From: Daphnia carinata
Lineage: Eukaryota > Arthropoda > Branchiopoda > Diplostraca > Daphniidae
Assembly: GCF_022539665.2 (NCBI RefSeq)
Contig: NC_081337.1
Coordinates: 1,356,239-1,420,238, forward strand
Direction: 5' to 3'
Length of the DNA: 64,000 bases
Each line of letters begins with the position of its first letter. The stretch's first letter is position 1. Position numbers and translations under genes: made by a program. This document shows positions 45,765 to 57,441 of this stretch, piece by piece. The notes under the pieces were generated by a model. That model made no database searches. It saw nothing but the letters and a program-made list of their open reading frames with translations, and was not told where the DNA came from.

Positions 45765-46421
45765 TTATTGGTCGCCGCTCATCGGCGTGGATGCTCGCGG
45801 TCCCGGTTCCTCCATGACGTTCCATGGACTGGTTCCTAAATCCTCCCAACTGGTAGTTGCCCAGTCGTCTTCGTCCTTCCTTTGGGAGGGGACCCGGTAC
45901 TGGCGCTCGACGTACCGCGCTGCGGCGAAATCTTCTTCGTCGGAATCCAAGGAGTAGTGGCTGCTCACGACGCTGACGTTGTGATCTTCGCCTCGCATCC
46001 TGGCGATGCTGTCGTTTAACGCCGCGACGTCCAGCCCTTTTTGCTGGATATCGCTGTTTGGCGTCAGACAGTATGGCGATCCCTGGGGGTAGGCGACCGC
46101 ACCCTCAGCCTGATATAGAATCACGGTCGACGTACCTGAGGAGAACGAGTCGTCCTCCCAAGACACGTCTTCGACAAGCAGAGAGGACTCGTCCGTGTCG
46201 TCCGCGGCGTCGGATCCGTACGAGACTTCGTCGTCGTGAGGGTAGTCCACGCAATATAGCATTTCGTCGTCGTCGGTGACGTACTGCATGTCGCTGTCGT
46301 CGGAGGGGTAGTCCGCACAATATAGGATCTCGTCGTCGTCGGTGACGTACTGCATGTCGCTGTTGTTGGAGGGGTAGTCCGCGTAGTATAAGATCTCGTC
46401 GTCGTCGGTGACGTACTGCAT
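45765..46421 (-). CDS. Acidic tandem-repeat ORF of D
   Basis: A minus-strand ORF of 218 codons begins with three copies of a 22-residue unit (MQYVTDDDEILYCADYPSDD plus SD) and continues with an Asp/Ser/Glu-rich stretch (SSLLVEDVSWEDDSF). The C-terminal half has RYVERQYRVPSQRKDEDDW. It lies after env. The upstream ORF 46718-47191 ends about 300 bases before it, so it may be a separate accessory protein or a detached cytoplasmic Env tail. It has no known domain and no lesion inside. Function unknown. Confidence 0.5.
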   Translation of the reverse strand: MQYVTDDDEILYYADYPSNNSDMQYVTDDDEILYCADYPSDDSDMQYVTDDDEMLYCVDYPHDDEVSYGSDAADDTDESSLLVEDVSWEDDSFSSGTSTVILYQAEGAVAYPQGSPYCLTPNSDIQQKGLDVAALNDSIARMRGEDHNVSVVSSHYSLDSDEEDFAAARYVERQYRVPSQRKDEDDWATTSWEDLGTSPWNVMEEPGPRASTPMSGDQ

Positions 46422-46440
46422 GTCGCTGTGGTCAGAGGCT
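46233..46440. repeat. 66-bp coding tandem repeat (3 copies)
   Basis: Three copies of a 66-bp unit containing GTCGTCGTCGGTGACGTACT and GCATGTCGCTG; they keep the frame of the minus-strand acidic ORF. Confidence 0.85.
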
Positions 46441-46717
46441 TCGATCGACGAGGTTGGGGTCCTAGGGTAGATTCAGGTAGGATTAAGGATATGTTGGTAG
46501 TGGGGTGGTCGTGGGGTGTGGTATATGCCGTGGTATGGAAGGGGAATATTGTATACATAACATTACGGCTTTTTCAAATACTATTCATGGTTACCCTAAG
46601 GGTCTACAGTGCTAGAGGGGGTAGGGTTAGGTTAGGGATTGGAAAGGAGGGCGGCTGCTTCTCGTCGTTGTGACAAGTGGGGAGGGTAGGCGGTCGATTG
46701 TCCCAGGTACTGTTGGT

Positions 46718-48523
46718 TCAAGGGGGTCTCTTCGCGCCGTTTGGTCCCGTTGCTGGTGGAGTTGGTATATTGACGATGGTCACTGGGGCACTCGGTGTTG
46801 GTTTTGCGACTGCTGGGGGTCCCATCTCGATGTCTCGATGGTGGGTTTGCGGTGGCGTTAACCTACAGCATGGGATGTAGAGTCCTAAGACCGAACCCAA
46901 TCCACAGAACCGGAAGGCTAAGGCGATTGCCATTCCGACTCCTGATAGGATTCCAAAACTCCGCAGCCAGGATCCGAGTCTTTCCATAAGGGAGATCTCT
47001 CTTGCTTGGCCTGGATGGACGAGGATGATATCCGTGTGTCGTTCGCCCGACATCTCGGTGACGTAGCCCATTTGGATGTACGCCAAGATGTCGGCCATGT
47101 TCTTGGAGGCACCCAGGGGGTGTGAAGCTATGGTGGGGTGTAGTTGCATTATCATCCCTAGAGAGTTGTCGATCTCAAGTGGTGTGTCCATGCGTAGCCA
47201 AGCTGGGGTTCACGGGCGTCCAAGTGTGGTTCCGGAAGGTGTGTGCTTTGCCGTTAAAGTTGACGAAGTTCGCGTGCCAGTAGCACTCAGAGAACTTCGT
47301 GAGTTCCCATCCGTCCACGCTGATCGTACTGTTTCCGGCCTTCGGTTGGGCACCGCACGGTGTGAAAACGGTTTCGAAGGTGAGGTTTTGGGGTTCACAT
47401 TGCAACACGGATACGGAGGCACCTATAGTTGTCAGCTTGGTACATAGGGGAAGGTCCAGGTGGGTGGCTGCTAGCCAGCTATCATATTGGGCTGTTGTCG
47501 TAGCGGCGTGATAGGCTGCTTTGCGGCTCTCGCATTGGAGATTACGTATCTCTCGGGCTAACTGGTTGGAGATTTCCATCGCGATGTCCCTGATGTATTG
47601 GGTGTGACTTGCATACTCGATCTCCGACCGCGTCAGTAACAAGAGCGCGAGGCCTACCGCATCGTTCGTCTGATTGGTTGTTACTTCGGTCTTTTCTTCT
47701 ATTTTGGGCTCTCTCGTACTGCGATGACGACTTTGTCCATGCCCAGGGCAAGGTGAAGCGTAGACAAGGTCTGGTTATCGCAGGCGGAGCGGTTCTCCAT
47801 TGAGTACACGAAATCTAGTTGTCTTGCTGGGTCGCGTACGCGAAAAATGGTGTTGTTATCCGTTGTGTATCTAACGCCGAGTCCGTGCTCTATCATTCTT
47901 AGTTCGCATGGTTTCGATTCTTTCCAGGAGTCTTCCCATACGAGTGTCACTAGGTTGTGCTGGAGGGAGCCGCTCATTGCTCCAGGAACATCTCCAAGCG
48001 GGGAACTGATGGTACAGTTTGGACACTCCTATTGTAGGGTTACTTCTTCGAGGCGGCAGTTAGTCATCTTTTCTGTTGTGGTCTGTAGCCAACTCGTCTC
48101 TACGAACGGGTAACCTTCCAGGGCAAAAGCGTTTGGACCGACGATGTCCATGGCCTTTCCCCGGCACTGTTGCGAGTCTCTCATCCGTCGGCATGTTGCT
48201 GCGTCTACTTCGATGGGCCTGCGGCTGTGTGACACTCGGTTCCAATGCAGGAAGTCTTTGTAAACCGTTGTGGTCACTTCCCACATGCTGCATGTGTGTC
48301 CGGCCAACCGTTTGACTTCTGGAAGTGAGGAGTAGATAGCGTACGCCACCGGCGTTGGTGGTGCAGGTGCCGCTTCGTATGCACACTCCTACTCTTCCAT
48401 TTTGAGGAACCCTAGATTTATCGCGTTGTCGCAGTTGCATACGGTGACGTTGAAAGCAGCCGCGGGGATAAGGGACGAAAGGGCGAGTAAAGTCATCACA
48501 AAAAATCTAGGGGTACAAGACAT
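46718..48523 (-). pseudogene. Env of D
   Basis: The minus strand from the ATG at 48523 encodes a signal peptide (FFVMTLLALSSLIPAAA), CNCDN, AGHTCSMWEV, a middle part (47699-47977), then LPLCTKLTTIGASVSVLQC, ISVDGWELTKFSECYW, VNFNGKAHTF (47175-47642) and finally a transmembrane helix (GVGMAIALAFRFCGLGSVLG) with a Pro-rich tail (46718-47191). The Cys/Trp pattern matches Env of B and C. In-frame stops near 48391 and 48030, and frame changes near 47680 and 47190, break it. Confidence 0.75.
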
Positions 48524-48614
48524 AACAAGGTTTGAGAACACAAAACATAAAAAAAGAATTCCTACACTACTTAATCAAAAGGGGCAATGAAATAATGGGA
48601 ACACAATTGGATTT

Positions 48615-48930
48615 CTACGAAGGTATACACGAGATTGGGGATGCTACGTTTACTACTCTAATGCTACCGTAATTTCGATCATTCAAAGAGGGGCGGGGGT
48701 CTAAGGACGTTTCGTGGTCGGAGGCCGGGGTGGCGTTCGGGTAAGGGGGTGTGGCGGGGATGGGTAGGGTGGAAAGGTTGGGTGATTTCAACGCTGGCAC
48801 TATCTCGTGGACTGAGATTTCTTCTCTGGCTCCTCCTATGGGCTGGGACCACCCGTGGAAGTCTATGGGGTCCGTTTCCTCGAGGTCAGTGTGCTCCTCG
48901 TCGGCTGGGACTGGGGGATTCCAATTTCTC
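48615..48930 (-). other. Spacer after the pol deletion of D
   Basis: A Pro/Ser-rich minus-strand ORF (48615-48800, PALKSPNLSTLPIPATPPYP) and its upstream part fill the gap between the cut reverse transcriptase and env. It may be the last piece of Pol left after the deletion. Confidence 0.4.
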
Positions 48931-49758
48931 CGGTGAGGTTAGCGACCGGGGTTGTTCTCCACTGAAGGCGGTCTTCTCTTTTGAAGCTTCCTCCATCTCT
49001 GTCTGCCAGTAGCCGGAGGCTAAATCCAGGGTGGAAAAGCATTTCTGGCCGTGTAACAGGTCTAGCACGTCGTCGATTCTTGGTAAGGGGAATGAGTCTT
49101 TCTTTGTAACCGAGTTCAGCTTCCGGTAGTCTATACATAGTCGGTCGTCTCCTGTCTTCTTTTTCACAAGTACAACTGGAGCGGCCCAAGGAGAGAGTGA
49201 CGGTCGTATGATGTCATTCTCCAGTAATTCTTCGATGATCTTCTTCGACACTTCCTTTTGACGGGGTGATGCTCGGTAAGGCCTCTGGCGGATGGGTCCT
49301 TGTCCTTGCGTGTCGATCACATGTTTTACTAACCATGTGTTGCCTAAATCGCTGGTTTTGAATGCGAAGATGTGCTGGTTCGCCAAGAGCAGGTTGCGCA
49401 GACTGTTCTTGACGTCTTCGGCGACATCTGGCAGGGCGGCTTCGACAACGGCAGGGTGAAAGATAGGGGCTTCGGTGGAGCAAGAAGCCACGTAGGTACG
49501 TGGTTTGACAGTCACGTGCCCTAGAGTGGTGGAGCGAGGCAGGTTGATGGTGCAGTTGGTCTCGTTGATTAACACGATGCGAAACAACCCATTTTTCAAC
49601 GGTGTCGAAACGAAAGGTTCCAATCGTAGTCCGGGGGGTAGACGGGAGTCTTTGACGAAGAAACAGGCATTGTCGAGAGATAGCTTGAAGTCACTATTCT
49701 CGTTCTCCACCACGCACGCAGATGATGGAGGTACTTTTATTCGATGGGCCGCCATCAT
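48930..49758 (-). pseudogene. Truncated reverse transcriptase of D
   Basis: The ORF encodes the linker (TSDLGNTWLVKHVIDTQGQG) and RT fingers (QRPYRASPRQKEVSKKI, PWAAPVVLVKKKTGDDRLCI, DYRKLNSVTKKDSFPLPR) up to the first catalytic Asp (FSTLDLASGYWQ) and KEKTAFS. Then similarity ends and the frame runs into unrelated Ser/Pro-rich sequence. Everything downstream in Pol is deleted. Confidence 0.9.
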
Positions 49759-49776
49759 AGTCGGCTGGTCTTCGGT

Positions 49777-50560
49777 CTAAAGTTGATCAGACTCCTTCAC
49801 ACGATAGACACGCCTCTCACGACCGTCGGTCATGAACTTATGTTTATAAAGAGCGTCTAAATCTAGAACGCAATCTTCCATAATCCCTTGAACGACGATG
49901 AACTCTTGCTGGAAGGGTCTCTCGTCCTCGACGAGAAGGTTAAATACTACTGTTCCCTGGCAGATCAGGGGCCTGTTGTTTATGTCAAAGAGGTCGACGG
50001 CTACCTCCTTTGAATGTTCCAGATCGATTCCTTGCTTCAGGAGTTTGTTGAAGAGTGTGCTGCTGACGAGACTCTTTACTGCTCCGCTATCAACTAGTGC
50101 TCGGAGTGAGCAGTCTCCTACATATAGATTAAGTCTGGGGGTGGCTGGGGTGTCGGATACGGCCTTGACGAATTGTTGGGGCTTAGGGTATCCACCGAGG
50201 GGCCCAACATGCTGATCGGTGGCGTCTAGTTTTCCGCCCGCGATCGCAGAATACCCGGTCGCGCTGAGGGCGATTCTGAAGTATGCGATGGTGGTGGAGG
50301 TGGAGGATTTTTGATCGTGGGGCAAAAACTGTGGCGATGCCCAACTTCGTTGCATCGGCTGCACTTTGTCGTTTCGCTGTTGAAATTTGGCGAAGCAGTT
50401 CTCCGTGGTATGACCTCCGTACGGGTTGTGAAATTCACACAACACCGCTGTTCTTCGGAAAGCTTCGGCCTGCGAGGCGATGGGGTCTCGCGATTTAGCT
50501 GTTTGTTGTTGTTGTGTCAACTGGCGTTGCAAATTGGTCAAACGATGTTGTAACTCTAGA
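49777..50560 (-). pseudogene. Protease and nucleocapsid region of D
   Basis: ORF 49777-50541 has a Cys/His cluster (CEFHNPYGGHTTENC) and then a retropepsin with LRALVDSGAVKSLVSSTLF (the D-S-G triad) and VLDLDALYKH. In another frame at 50226-50438 a classical knuckle, CSRCNEVGHRHSFC, appears, so a frameshift separates the two Cys modules. Confidence 0.85.
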
Positions 50561-52612
50561 TTCTGGTCGGAGGCGTTTCTTTCAATTTTTTGTGTTCAGC
50601 TTTTCTAAAGCCTCCAGTACTCCTGCTAGCTCGGCGTTGTGGTTGCTTGGGATGTTAGGTGACGCATACGCAGCCTGTATGTGCACCCTTGCCTGACCTT
50701 CTTCGATAGCCATCGCTGCCAACTCGGCTTTGTCGATTAGCGTTTCGAAGGAGTGAAACTCCTTGTGTTTTAGTCTTGGTTAAAGGTCGTATTGGAGGCC
50801 TTCGATGAATTTTTCCATCATCATCTGTGTTCGTGATGCTGCAGTGGCGGCATCGAGGACACCTTCCATAGGATAGGCCTTGTAAAACGCCTTCCTTATA
50901 CGGTTAGCGTAACGTCGCATGTTTTCTTCGGGTTCTCGTTTCATGTTGTGAAATTCTACGCTCCTCTGTGACCTTGTCTCGGTCGACTGGAAAAGTTTGA
51001 GAAGCCTTTCTTTGACGGCTGCGTAATCCTGAGAGCGGATGGGGTTGTCTAGTTCGAAATTGTCGAATTCTTCGGCGGCTTCTCCGTAGAGTTTGGACCG
51101 CATGAGGCGGAGTTTCCTCGCCTCTTCAAAATTGCCCAAGTCGAGGGTGGCCTCGAGGTGAGCCACCCAATCGTCGAAACGACCGGATCTTTGTCTGTCG
51201 CAAAAGATGGCTACCGAGCTGAACGCCTGCATGGCCTGCTCTTGCTGGGCTAACCTAAGCTGGTCTTCGATGGTTATGCTGGGCGCGATTGACGACTGGG
51301 GGTGGCTCTGGTTCGGTACGTACGTCGAGGGTTCTTGAACACCTCTCCAGTGCGGGTGAGATGGCCCGTCTGTCGCCGATTGGGCGTTCAATGGAGTTGA
51401 CGTTACGATACCCTGGCGGAGGTACGTTCGTGGGGGTAGTGCTGATGTCATGGGTGGCGTCGTGGCTTGAGTGTAGAGGGCACTGTGTCCCGGCTGCGGT
51501 GACGGTAGTGATGTGACTCCGGGCGGTTTCAAATGCTCGTTCGTTGTTGGTTGTACTGGTGCGGTGCAATTACCCTGCGTTATTCGGGTTCGAGATAAAG
51601 CGGTGTTGACCGGAGTGTAGATTTCGACGCCTGCCTCTAGGAGTCGGGTCAATTCCTTCTCACACGTGTCCACCAAACTTCCTTGAAATTCCGTCGACCG
51701 TGGGTCCATCGCAGGCCTGTACGTGGGCAATACCGGCGTGAATGATACCTTCCGGTTGGATGGCGTCTTTCCCCATGAAGGATCAGACAGGGTGTTCATG
51801 GGGGTTGGATGTAGGGCGTGGTGATGTGGCATAGTGGGAGATAAGATAGGGGTGCTAGTGGACGTGGGTTGTACGGTCTTTTCTCCAACGATGATAGAGG
51901 TGAAGGGTTTCGTGGTGTGGTTCGCTTGTCTGCGCGTCAGCGGCTCGAGGTTGTGGTACAACGTTCCTGGGGAGCCGGTTCAAGGGGAGTTGGCCTCCGA
52001 AAGGTGGACTAATTTGGTGAACTAATTTCTTTCCAGGTGATGCTGAAGCTCGAAGATGATTTCTTCCTCCGGGATGTCTTCTATTGGTGTGTTCCAATAT
52101 TGACTGTAAAACGAAGCTCTCGGGGCGTCACTTGGTAACAGTGAAGGGTCTTCCTCTTGTAAGAGGGTGATTGCCTGACGTAGCAATTCTCTTCGTTCTT
52201 CTTCGGTATCCGATGCGTCCTTCAGTAGGGGCCGGGCGACATCCAAAAGTCTATTTTTTCTTAGAATGTTTAAGGTTTCTTCTCCGGCGCGGTCTTCGGG
52301 GATGTCAGGCTGTTGGGTGCGCGCGGACGGCTGTGGGTGTGGAGTCTTGAGTCGGGCTGCTAGGCGTTCCCACGCGGCTTCGTTTGCGTGCTCCTGTACT
52401 TCTTGCGAAGTGAAGTAGTCGGTCTCTGGGTGCGTATCAGTCCTGCAGCTTGCGACGAAATCCTTTAGTTGGTTTTCAATGTATTGTTGGTCTGTAGCGG
52501 ACTGATTTTGTCCTGCCCCTCTCCTAAAGGAGGGGAAGTTTTGGCGGAAGGACTTTCCCCGGCTTTTGAAGAGCGGAATCCTTTTCTCCAAATTTGACAC
52601 TCCTTTTGACAT
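50560..52612 (-). pseudogene. Gag of D
   Basis: Minus strand: from about 52612 (MSKGVSNLEKRIPLFK) to 52022 an N-terminal part with a helical charged region (RLLDVARPLLKDASDTEEER). After a stop at about 52022, 50780-51961 carries a Pro/Thr-rich linker and a capsid domain (FDDWVAHLEATLDLGNFEEA, LYGEAAEEFDNF, EENMRRYANRIRKAFYKAYP). At least two frame interruptions. Confidence 0.8.
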
Positions 52613-52686
52613 ATCTTCGGATGTTGTAGCGGAGGGGTTGGGGCAGTGGGGGGTCCTCCTGAGGTCGCCGGTTTTCCTTACCGGGC

Positions 52687-52834
52687 CGGCGTGAGTCTCT
52701 GGGAGTCGGCGTGATTCTTCGGGAGTCGGCGTGATTCTGGGAGTCGACCTGATTCTCTGGGAGTCGGCGTGATTCTCCGGGAGTCGGCGTGAGTCTCTCG
52801 GGGGTCGGCGTAAGTCTCGGGCGTCAGCGTGAGG
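52687..52834. repeat. Tandem repeat in the leader of D
   Basis: About seven copies of a 20-24-base unit close to GGGAGTCGGCGTGATTCTC lie between the primer site and gag. Confidence 0.8.
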
Positions 52835-53059
52835 TCTTCGTGACGTATTGCGGGTGCACGGGTGATGGGGACAGGTAAGGGTAGGGGTGTTTTTTTTTCT
52901 ACAAATTAAACGACCCGCGCGTTCAGTCACGTTTAGCGTCTGATACCTACCGCACGTTTCGTCTTTAGAGTCGCATGCACTGTGTAACGTTCGCGGCACG
53001 CTCCGGAAGGGCAGATCGTTGGTAGCGGGCACGTCGGTTTTCGAGCGGCGAGGTCACGG

Positions 53060-53080
53060 TTCGACTTCGCTGCCACCAGA
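53060..53080 (-). promoter_or_regulatory. Primer binding site of D (tRNA-Leu-like)
   Basis: On the minus strand, right after the 5' LTR, TGGTGGCAGCGAAGTCGAAC begins. Its first 11 bases fit the 3' end of a leucine tRNA with a GGCAGCG acceptor arm plus CCA. Confidence 0.65.
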
Positions 53081-53907
53081 TGCAATAATCAAGACCCAGT
53101 CACGTCTGACGCAACTGGGGGATAATAGCACACACACAATACTGACAACGGTTAGGTTAATTTCTTAATTTAATATTCTGGTCAGCATTTGGTGTGTGGT
53201 GCATAATTAGGTTTGTTAGGATCCGTCAGCCAGTCACGTCGGCTGCACGGATATGAAAAGAACAATAGTAGAAAGTTAGGAAGGATGGGGGTGTGAGGAT
53301 ACTTACATAGGGGACATAGCTCTAGCGGGGATGTTGCGACGCGACGCGGCATCGGGTGAACGGATGGCGATGTCGGGAAGCACGGGGGGCGGCGTCAGGA
53401 AGAGTGGGAGCAGCGTCTCGGCCAGACACTCGTAGCGGTAGAATAAGGAACACGGTGGATGGGTGTTGGGTCACAGTGTATTCACTCTCACGGTCAAGAT
53501 TACACGACACTCGCAAAAGGTATCTAATACACTCTAACACAAGGCAAGCGACACACTCGAACGTGGCTAAAATGCTGCTACGCTACTATACGACTACACG
53601 AACGGCAGGGTGGAAAGAGATTAAAAAACGGCACAGCTCAGGCGTGGGTTTTATACCACACTTTGGCTTGGTGATGCTAAAGTTAGCGTGGGGACGCTAA
53701 AGTTAGCGTGGGGTAATAAAACAGAAAAGAGTGTGAAGAGGGGAAGCGAGGTCAACTGATAAAGTTGGTGTCGTTGACACCTCGGTCAAACGGAAAAAGG
53801 TAATAAAAGGGAAATTCGAGTTAAAGGAGGTCAACGAAAGTGGGAAAAATAACATGAACAATATGCGAAATACTTAACTAACTTATTTTTAACTTTAAGT
53901 CCTTACA
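53081..53907 (-). repeat. 5' LTR of D
   Basis: An 827-bp copy of 44840-45688 with few substitutions and a shorter GC-rich block. ATAT follows. Confidence 0.93.
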
Positions 53908-53911
53908 ATAT

Positions 53912-56900
53912 CAGTGGGTGGTAACATAAACGGTGAGCCCAAAATGGAACACATGATATTCAATCTTGGAAGAAAGCTTGTCTTCCTAACTGAGGGAGAG
54001 AATGCAAATAAGAATTTTAGCAAATCGTACAGGCATGAGAAGAAGTATTACATTCATCATTTATGTAGCTTACCTGGATTAGTACTCAAAAGTTGTCAGT
54101 GGTTGAGGAATATTCTGACTTTTGGAGCAGGGTCTGTGAGTAAAAAATAATAATGATAAGAAAGTACACAGCGACAACATAACCTAAATATAGCTAGAAG
54201 GGTTTTTCTTCAGGAAAATTGTTTCCTACTAATCGAAATTGTCCTTTATGGATGGAAGCGCGTTGCAGAGCTATTTACTTGATTACCCCGAGTTTAACAA
54301 CCTTCGACGGGGCACAATTTACTCGCCATTTTTCGAAGAACGCTATCACAGCGTTTACTACACGACGCCATTGACGTCGTGCTAATAAAATGGAAAACCG
54401 TTGGCGAATGATCTAATTCCTAAATAGTTCCAATGGTGGCGTTGGCTATAAGTCTCCTCAATTAGGCCACACCCACCTCCTCTGGAAACAGGCTTCATTC
54501 GAGTTAGGCCTTAAAATGGAGAGTTGTGTCGCCCTTCTTGTACAACATGCACACAATATTTTGCCATAGATAAATACCACTGGTTCGTTATCCCCATAAG
54601 AAAAATAACATGAGCTGCTGAAGCAGAAATTTGTACTACCCTTCCTATGATTTTTTGGATACTTATTCTACTTATACTGCCCCCAGGTGGAGGTTTTGAT
54701 CACTACTTGAGCTTAAACAACAGCTTTCCAGTAGACGCCATTGTTTGTGGCATTTTTTGGCGTGTAGATTATGATTGAAAATGTAGTTGCCTAACGAAAA
54801 TAAAAATATGCTAGATTTGTATAGTTTTATCTACGGAGTGATGTGTGATAATGTTGAAGGAGTAGCAAGGTACGTTATAAGGCACCAAGGTATATAATGA
54901 TTGATTTTAATGGTTATCATTTAACAGGCAGTTTGGTAAATGGTAAAGCGGAAAACAAGTACTTGAAAGTATCGTCTAAATAAAGTTTTAAGAAAATGGA
55001 ACCAAAAAATCAAGAGCCTGATAAAAAGCGAGGATCAAACTCTCTTCTGAAGACCTTTACTATTCTTGCTTATTGACCAATATTCCAACTTACAGTTTCT
55101 ACAGTTCAAGATCTCGATAGTAACATGGTTGGTGGTGACTGCAATAGTTCTAACAAAAAAATTTACACCAGAAATCGTTCTGCCAATCCTGAAGATCTGA
55201 AAGAGTGCCTAGCAGCTAAGCTTTCATGATTAAATTTCCTTTTTTTCCTAAAGTAAGAGAAAGTGAAAGTACTGCAAGTATACTCACAATTCATATGTAT
55301 GTGCTAATCTTTTTGTTTAAGGAAGGCAAGCCAGCTTATGCCATCTAATTTCAGGGGAAAAGCAGGACTTTTCTGATAAAATGAAAACCCAACTTAAACA
55401 GAAGTTAGATAAGTTGGAGAAGAAGAAACTAAACAGGAAAAATAACAGATGCTAAGATAAACTTTGAATTTGACAAAAAACATTTTAGATCTTCAAATAA
55501 TTTTACTTTTCTGTATTATAACAGGTAAAAGAATACTAAGAGCAATAGGTTCAAAAAACAATGTGGAATTGCTTGCGAGCTTGCCAAACCAATTAAGAAA
55601 GAGAATAAAATCAACATCACAAACGAGAAAGAAGTTGGTTGAACGCACCGAAGAACAGGAAAAGAGAAAGGAACAACAACAGGAAAGGGATAAATCAGCA
55701 TTAAGAAAACGAAAAATGAAAAAAAGCATAATCTGAATAAACTAGCGAAAAAAAAAACTTCGTATTGAATTGCCAATATTGACATGGATGAGCTGACTTG
55801 TGTTCCATTATTTACCAGCCGTGTCATGATAGTTTTGTATAACAATACACTGGCATGCCTTCCATGATCGTTGAAAATTTAAAAAAAAATCTTATATTCA
55901 TTTATAAAAGGATTAGTGACTTCGTTTATCACTGACGTACAAAAAAAAAGGTCGTTCCTGGTCGAAAATAATTAAAATGGATTTGCCATTATTAGTAGAT
56001 TTGGTAACGCCAAGTGCAAAGCTTCCTTAAACTTTTCAGTGTTGAATGTGATGTTTAATTAGGTAATCAATGGCTCCTTGGAAATGTGCGTGAGGTGGAA
56101 AACAAGACACGGAGGACGTCAAAAATCCTTTATAAATGCGGGGAAAATGCGAATTCTTGCCAGAGATGTAGGTGCTCCTTTCGGAGTAAAGGTGAGGTTA
56201 TTAGTTCATCTTCCTCTTCAACAAAAGCCACGCCATAACTATTGAAATTTTACTCATAGATGCTTCTACGCAAGTTGTACATTTCAGTTTTGCTTAAACA
56301 ATTTATTCCTTTGGTGGAAAGCGCTCCTACCCTACACAACAGACAGCTTTCACCGCCTGGCATAGTTATAGCAGTAGGGTTTGATTTTCATATAATTATT
56401 CGAATCTTTGTAACTGTGAAAAGAATTGAATATGTGATGAAGAAATAAAGGGTATTTGAATCAAGAGTGAATTATAGTTTATATTTTGTCTTTTCTTCAG
56501 ATGATATTTAGTTAAAGATTGTAATATTGGTCCTATAAACATTATTTATCAAATGTTAATAATAATAAACTAGTATTCATGTTAACATATTCGTTTCCAG
56601 CACCCACCTAAAGCCGAGCGGAACTCATTATTTTCGTTCTTGCCACGTAGGTCTTTATCTATGGTTTTGCGGCAAATAGTGTTTTTTTATTACAAAACGT
56701 ACTTGTCTTAAATTATATATATATAATTTTTTTCCTATCTATCAGTGTATTAAGGGGTACTTACGGGAAAGCATGCCCCTCGCCTCCGGGAACTCGCATA
56801 GAATAAGGATCAGCCAGGGGGAGGGCGATACTAGGACTGGAAACGCCACTAACGAAAGGTCAAGGGCAAAAAACCAAACACTGTGTAAAAATAGATATAA

Positions 56901-56960
56901 CTTTTATACATGAGCTGTATAAAGCAATAGATAATACATGTAATCGTGCAAAAAAAATAC
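53912..56960. other. Mostly unique DNA, no gene assigned
   Basis: Short ORFs such as 53914-54150 and the Lys/Glu/Arg-rich 55464-55736 lack recognisable domains. An exon-like stretch with a Cys cluster (KCGENANSCQRCRC, near 56130-56170) precedes a GTGAGG donor-like site, but I could not build a gene. Confidence 0.4.
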
Positions 56961-56964
56961 AAAT

Positions 56965-57114
56965 ATGAATTCAAACAAAAAAGTTATGATGGAGAGTATG
57001 ATGGAAGTTACACGAGCAATTGATAACGGTGTTTGGAGTGCGGAAGACTACATAAGCCGTCCGGTTCTTCTTCCCCACCAGCGAACATTTAGGATGTTTA
57101 AGAAGGAGAAATAG
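56965..57114 (+). other. Short ORF ending in the inverted array
   Basis: A 49-codon ORF starting MNSNKKVMMESMMEVTRAID and ending KKEK; its stop codon TAG lies inside the first GGAGAAATAGG unit of the array. It may be the end of a gene whose upstream part is not recognised. Confidence 0.3.
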
Positions 57115-57275
57115 GGCCAATAGCAAGGAGAAATAGGACCCTTATGATGGAAAAATGGGACCCTTCAAAAAATTGTTGAAAATTGGTCCTATTTCTCCGG
57201 GTCCTAATTCTCCAGGTCCTATTTTGAGGTCCTAAATCTCCGGGTCCTATTTCTCAAGGTCCTATTTCTCCGGCA
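57103..57275. repeat. Inverted array of GGAGAAATAGGACC-like units
   Basis: Three forward units (near 57103, 57126 and 57147), a spacer of about 30 bases, then about six inverted units (GGTCCTATTTCTCC and variants) up to 57275. It is the same design as at 171-314. Confidence 0.75.
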
Positions 57276-57299
57276 ATCTCTCGCTCTTTTGTTCGGTTT

Positions 57300-57441
57300 C
57301 TAATGTTGGGTATACTCTTTGTGCTGTTCGCTTAGAGTCTACCTATGCTTCGTCTTTTAGGACGCTCTTTTGCTTCTACTGGTTCTTCTACTGGGGCGGA
57401 TGGTGTATATACATCTATTGTTAAATCGTCAGATGACATTT
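57300..57441 (-). other. Short ORF, possible gag start of remnant F
   Basis: The minus strand from an ATG at 57441 reads MSSDDLTIDVYTPSAPVEEP and ends after about 35 codons. It lies about 150 bases inside the putative LTR at 57594-57886, where a Gag start would be expected. Confidence 0.3.

Larger units (their letters stand above)
44840..53907 (-). mobile_element. Env-bearing LTR element D with truncated pol
   Basis: LTRs 44840-45688 and 53081-53907 (TGCAATAATC...CCTTACA on the plus strand) flanked by ATAT (44836-44839, 53908-53911). On the minus strand are a tRNA-Leu-like primer site, gag, protease, the first part of reverse transcriptase, env and an acidic repeat ORF. RT palm, RNase H and integrase are missing, so D cannot move by itself. 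Base composition is more GC-rich than in the neighbours. Confidence 0.93.

Noticed and set aside
46058-46558. Arg/Thr-rich ORFs overlapping the acidic repeat ORF
   Set aside because: Other-frame shadows of the 66-bp repeat and the acidic ORF.
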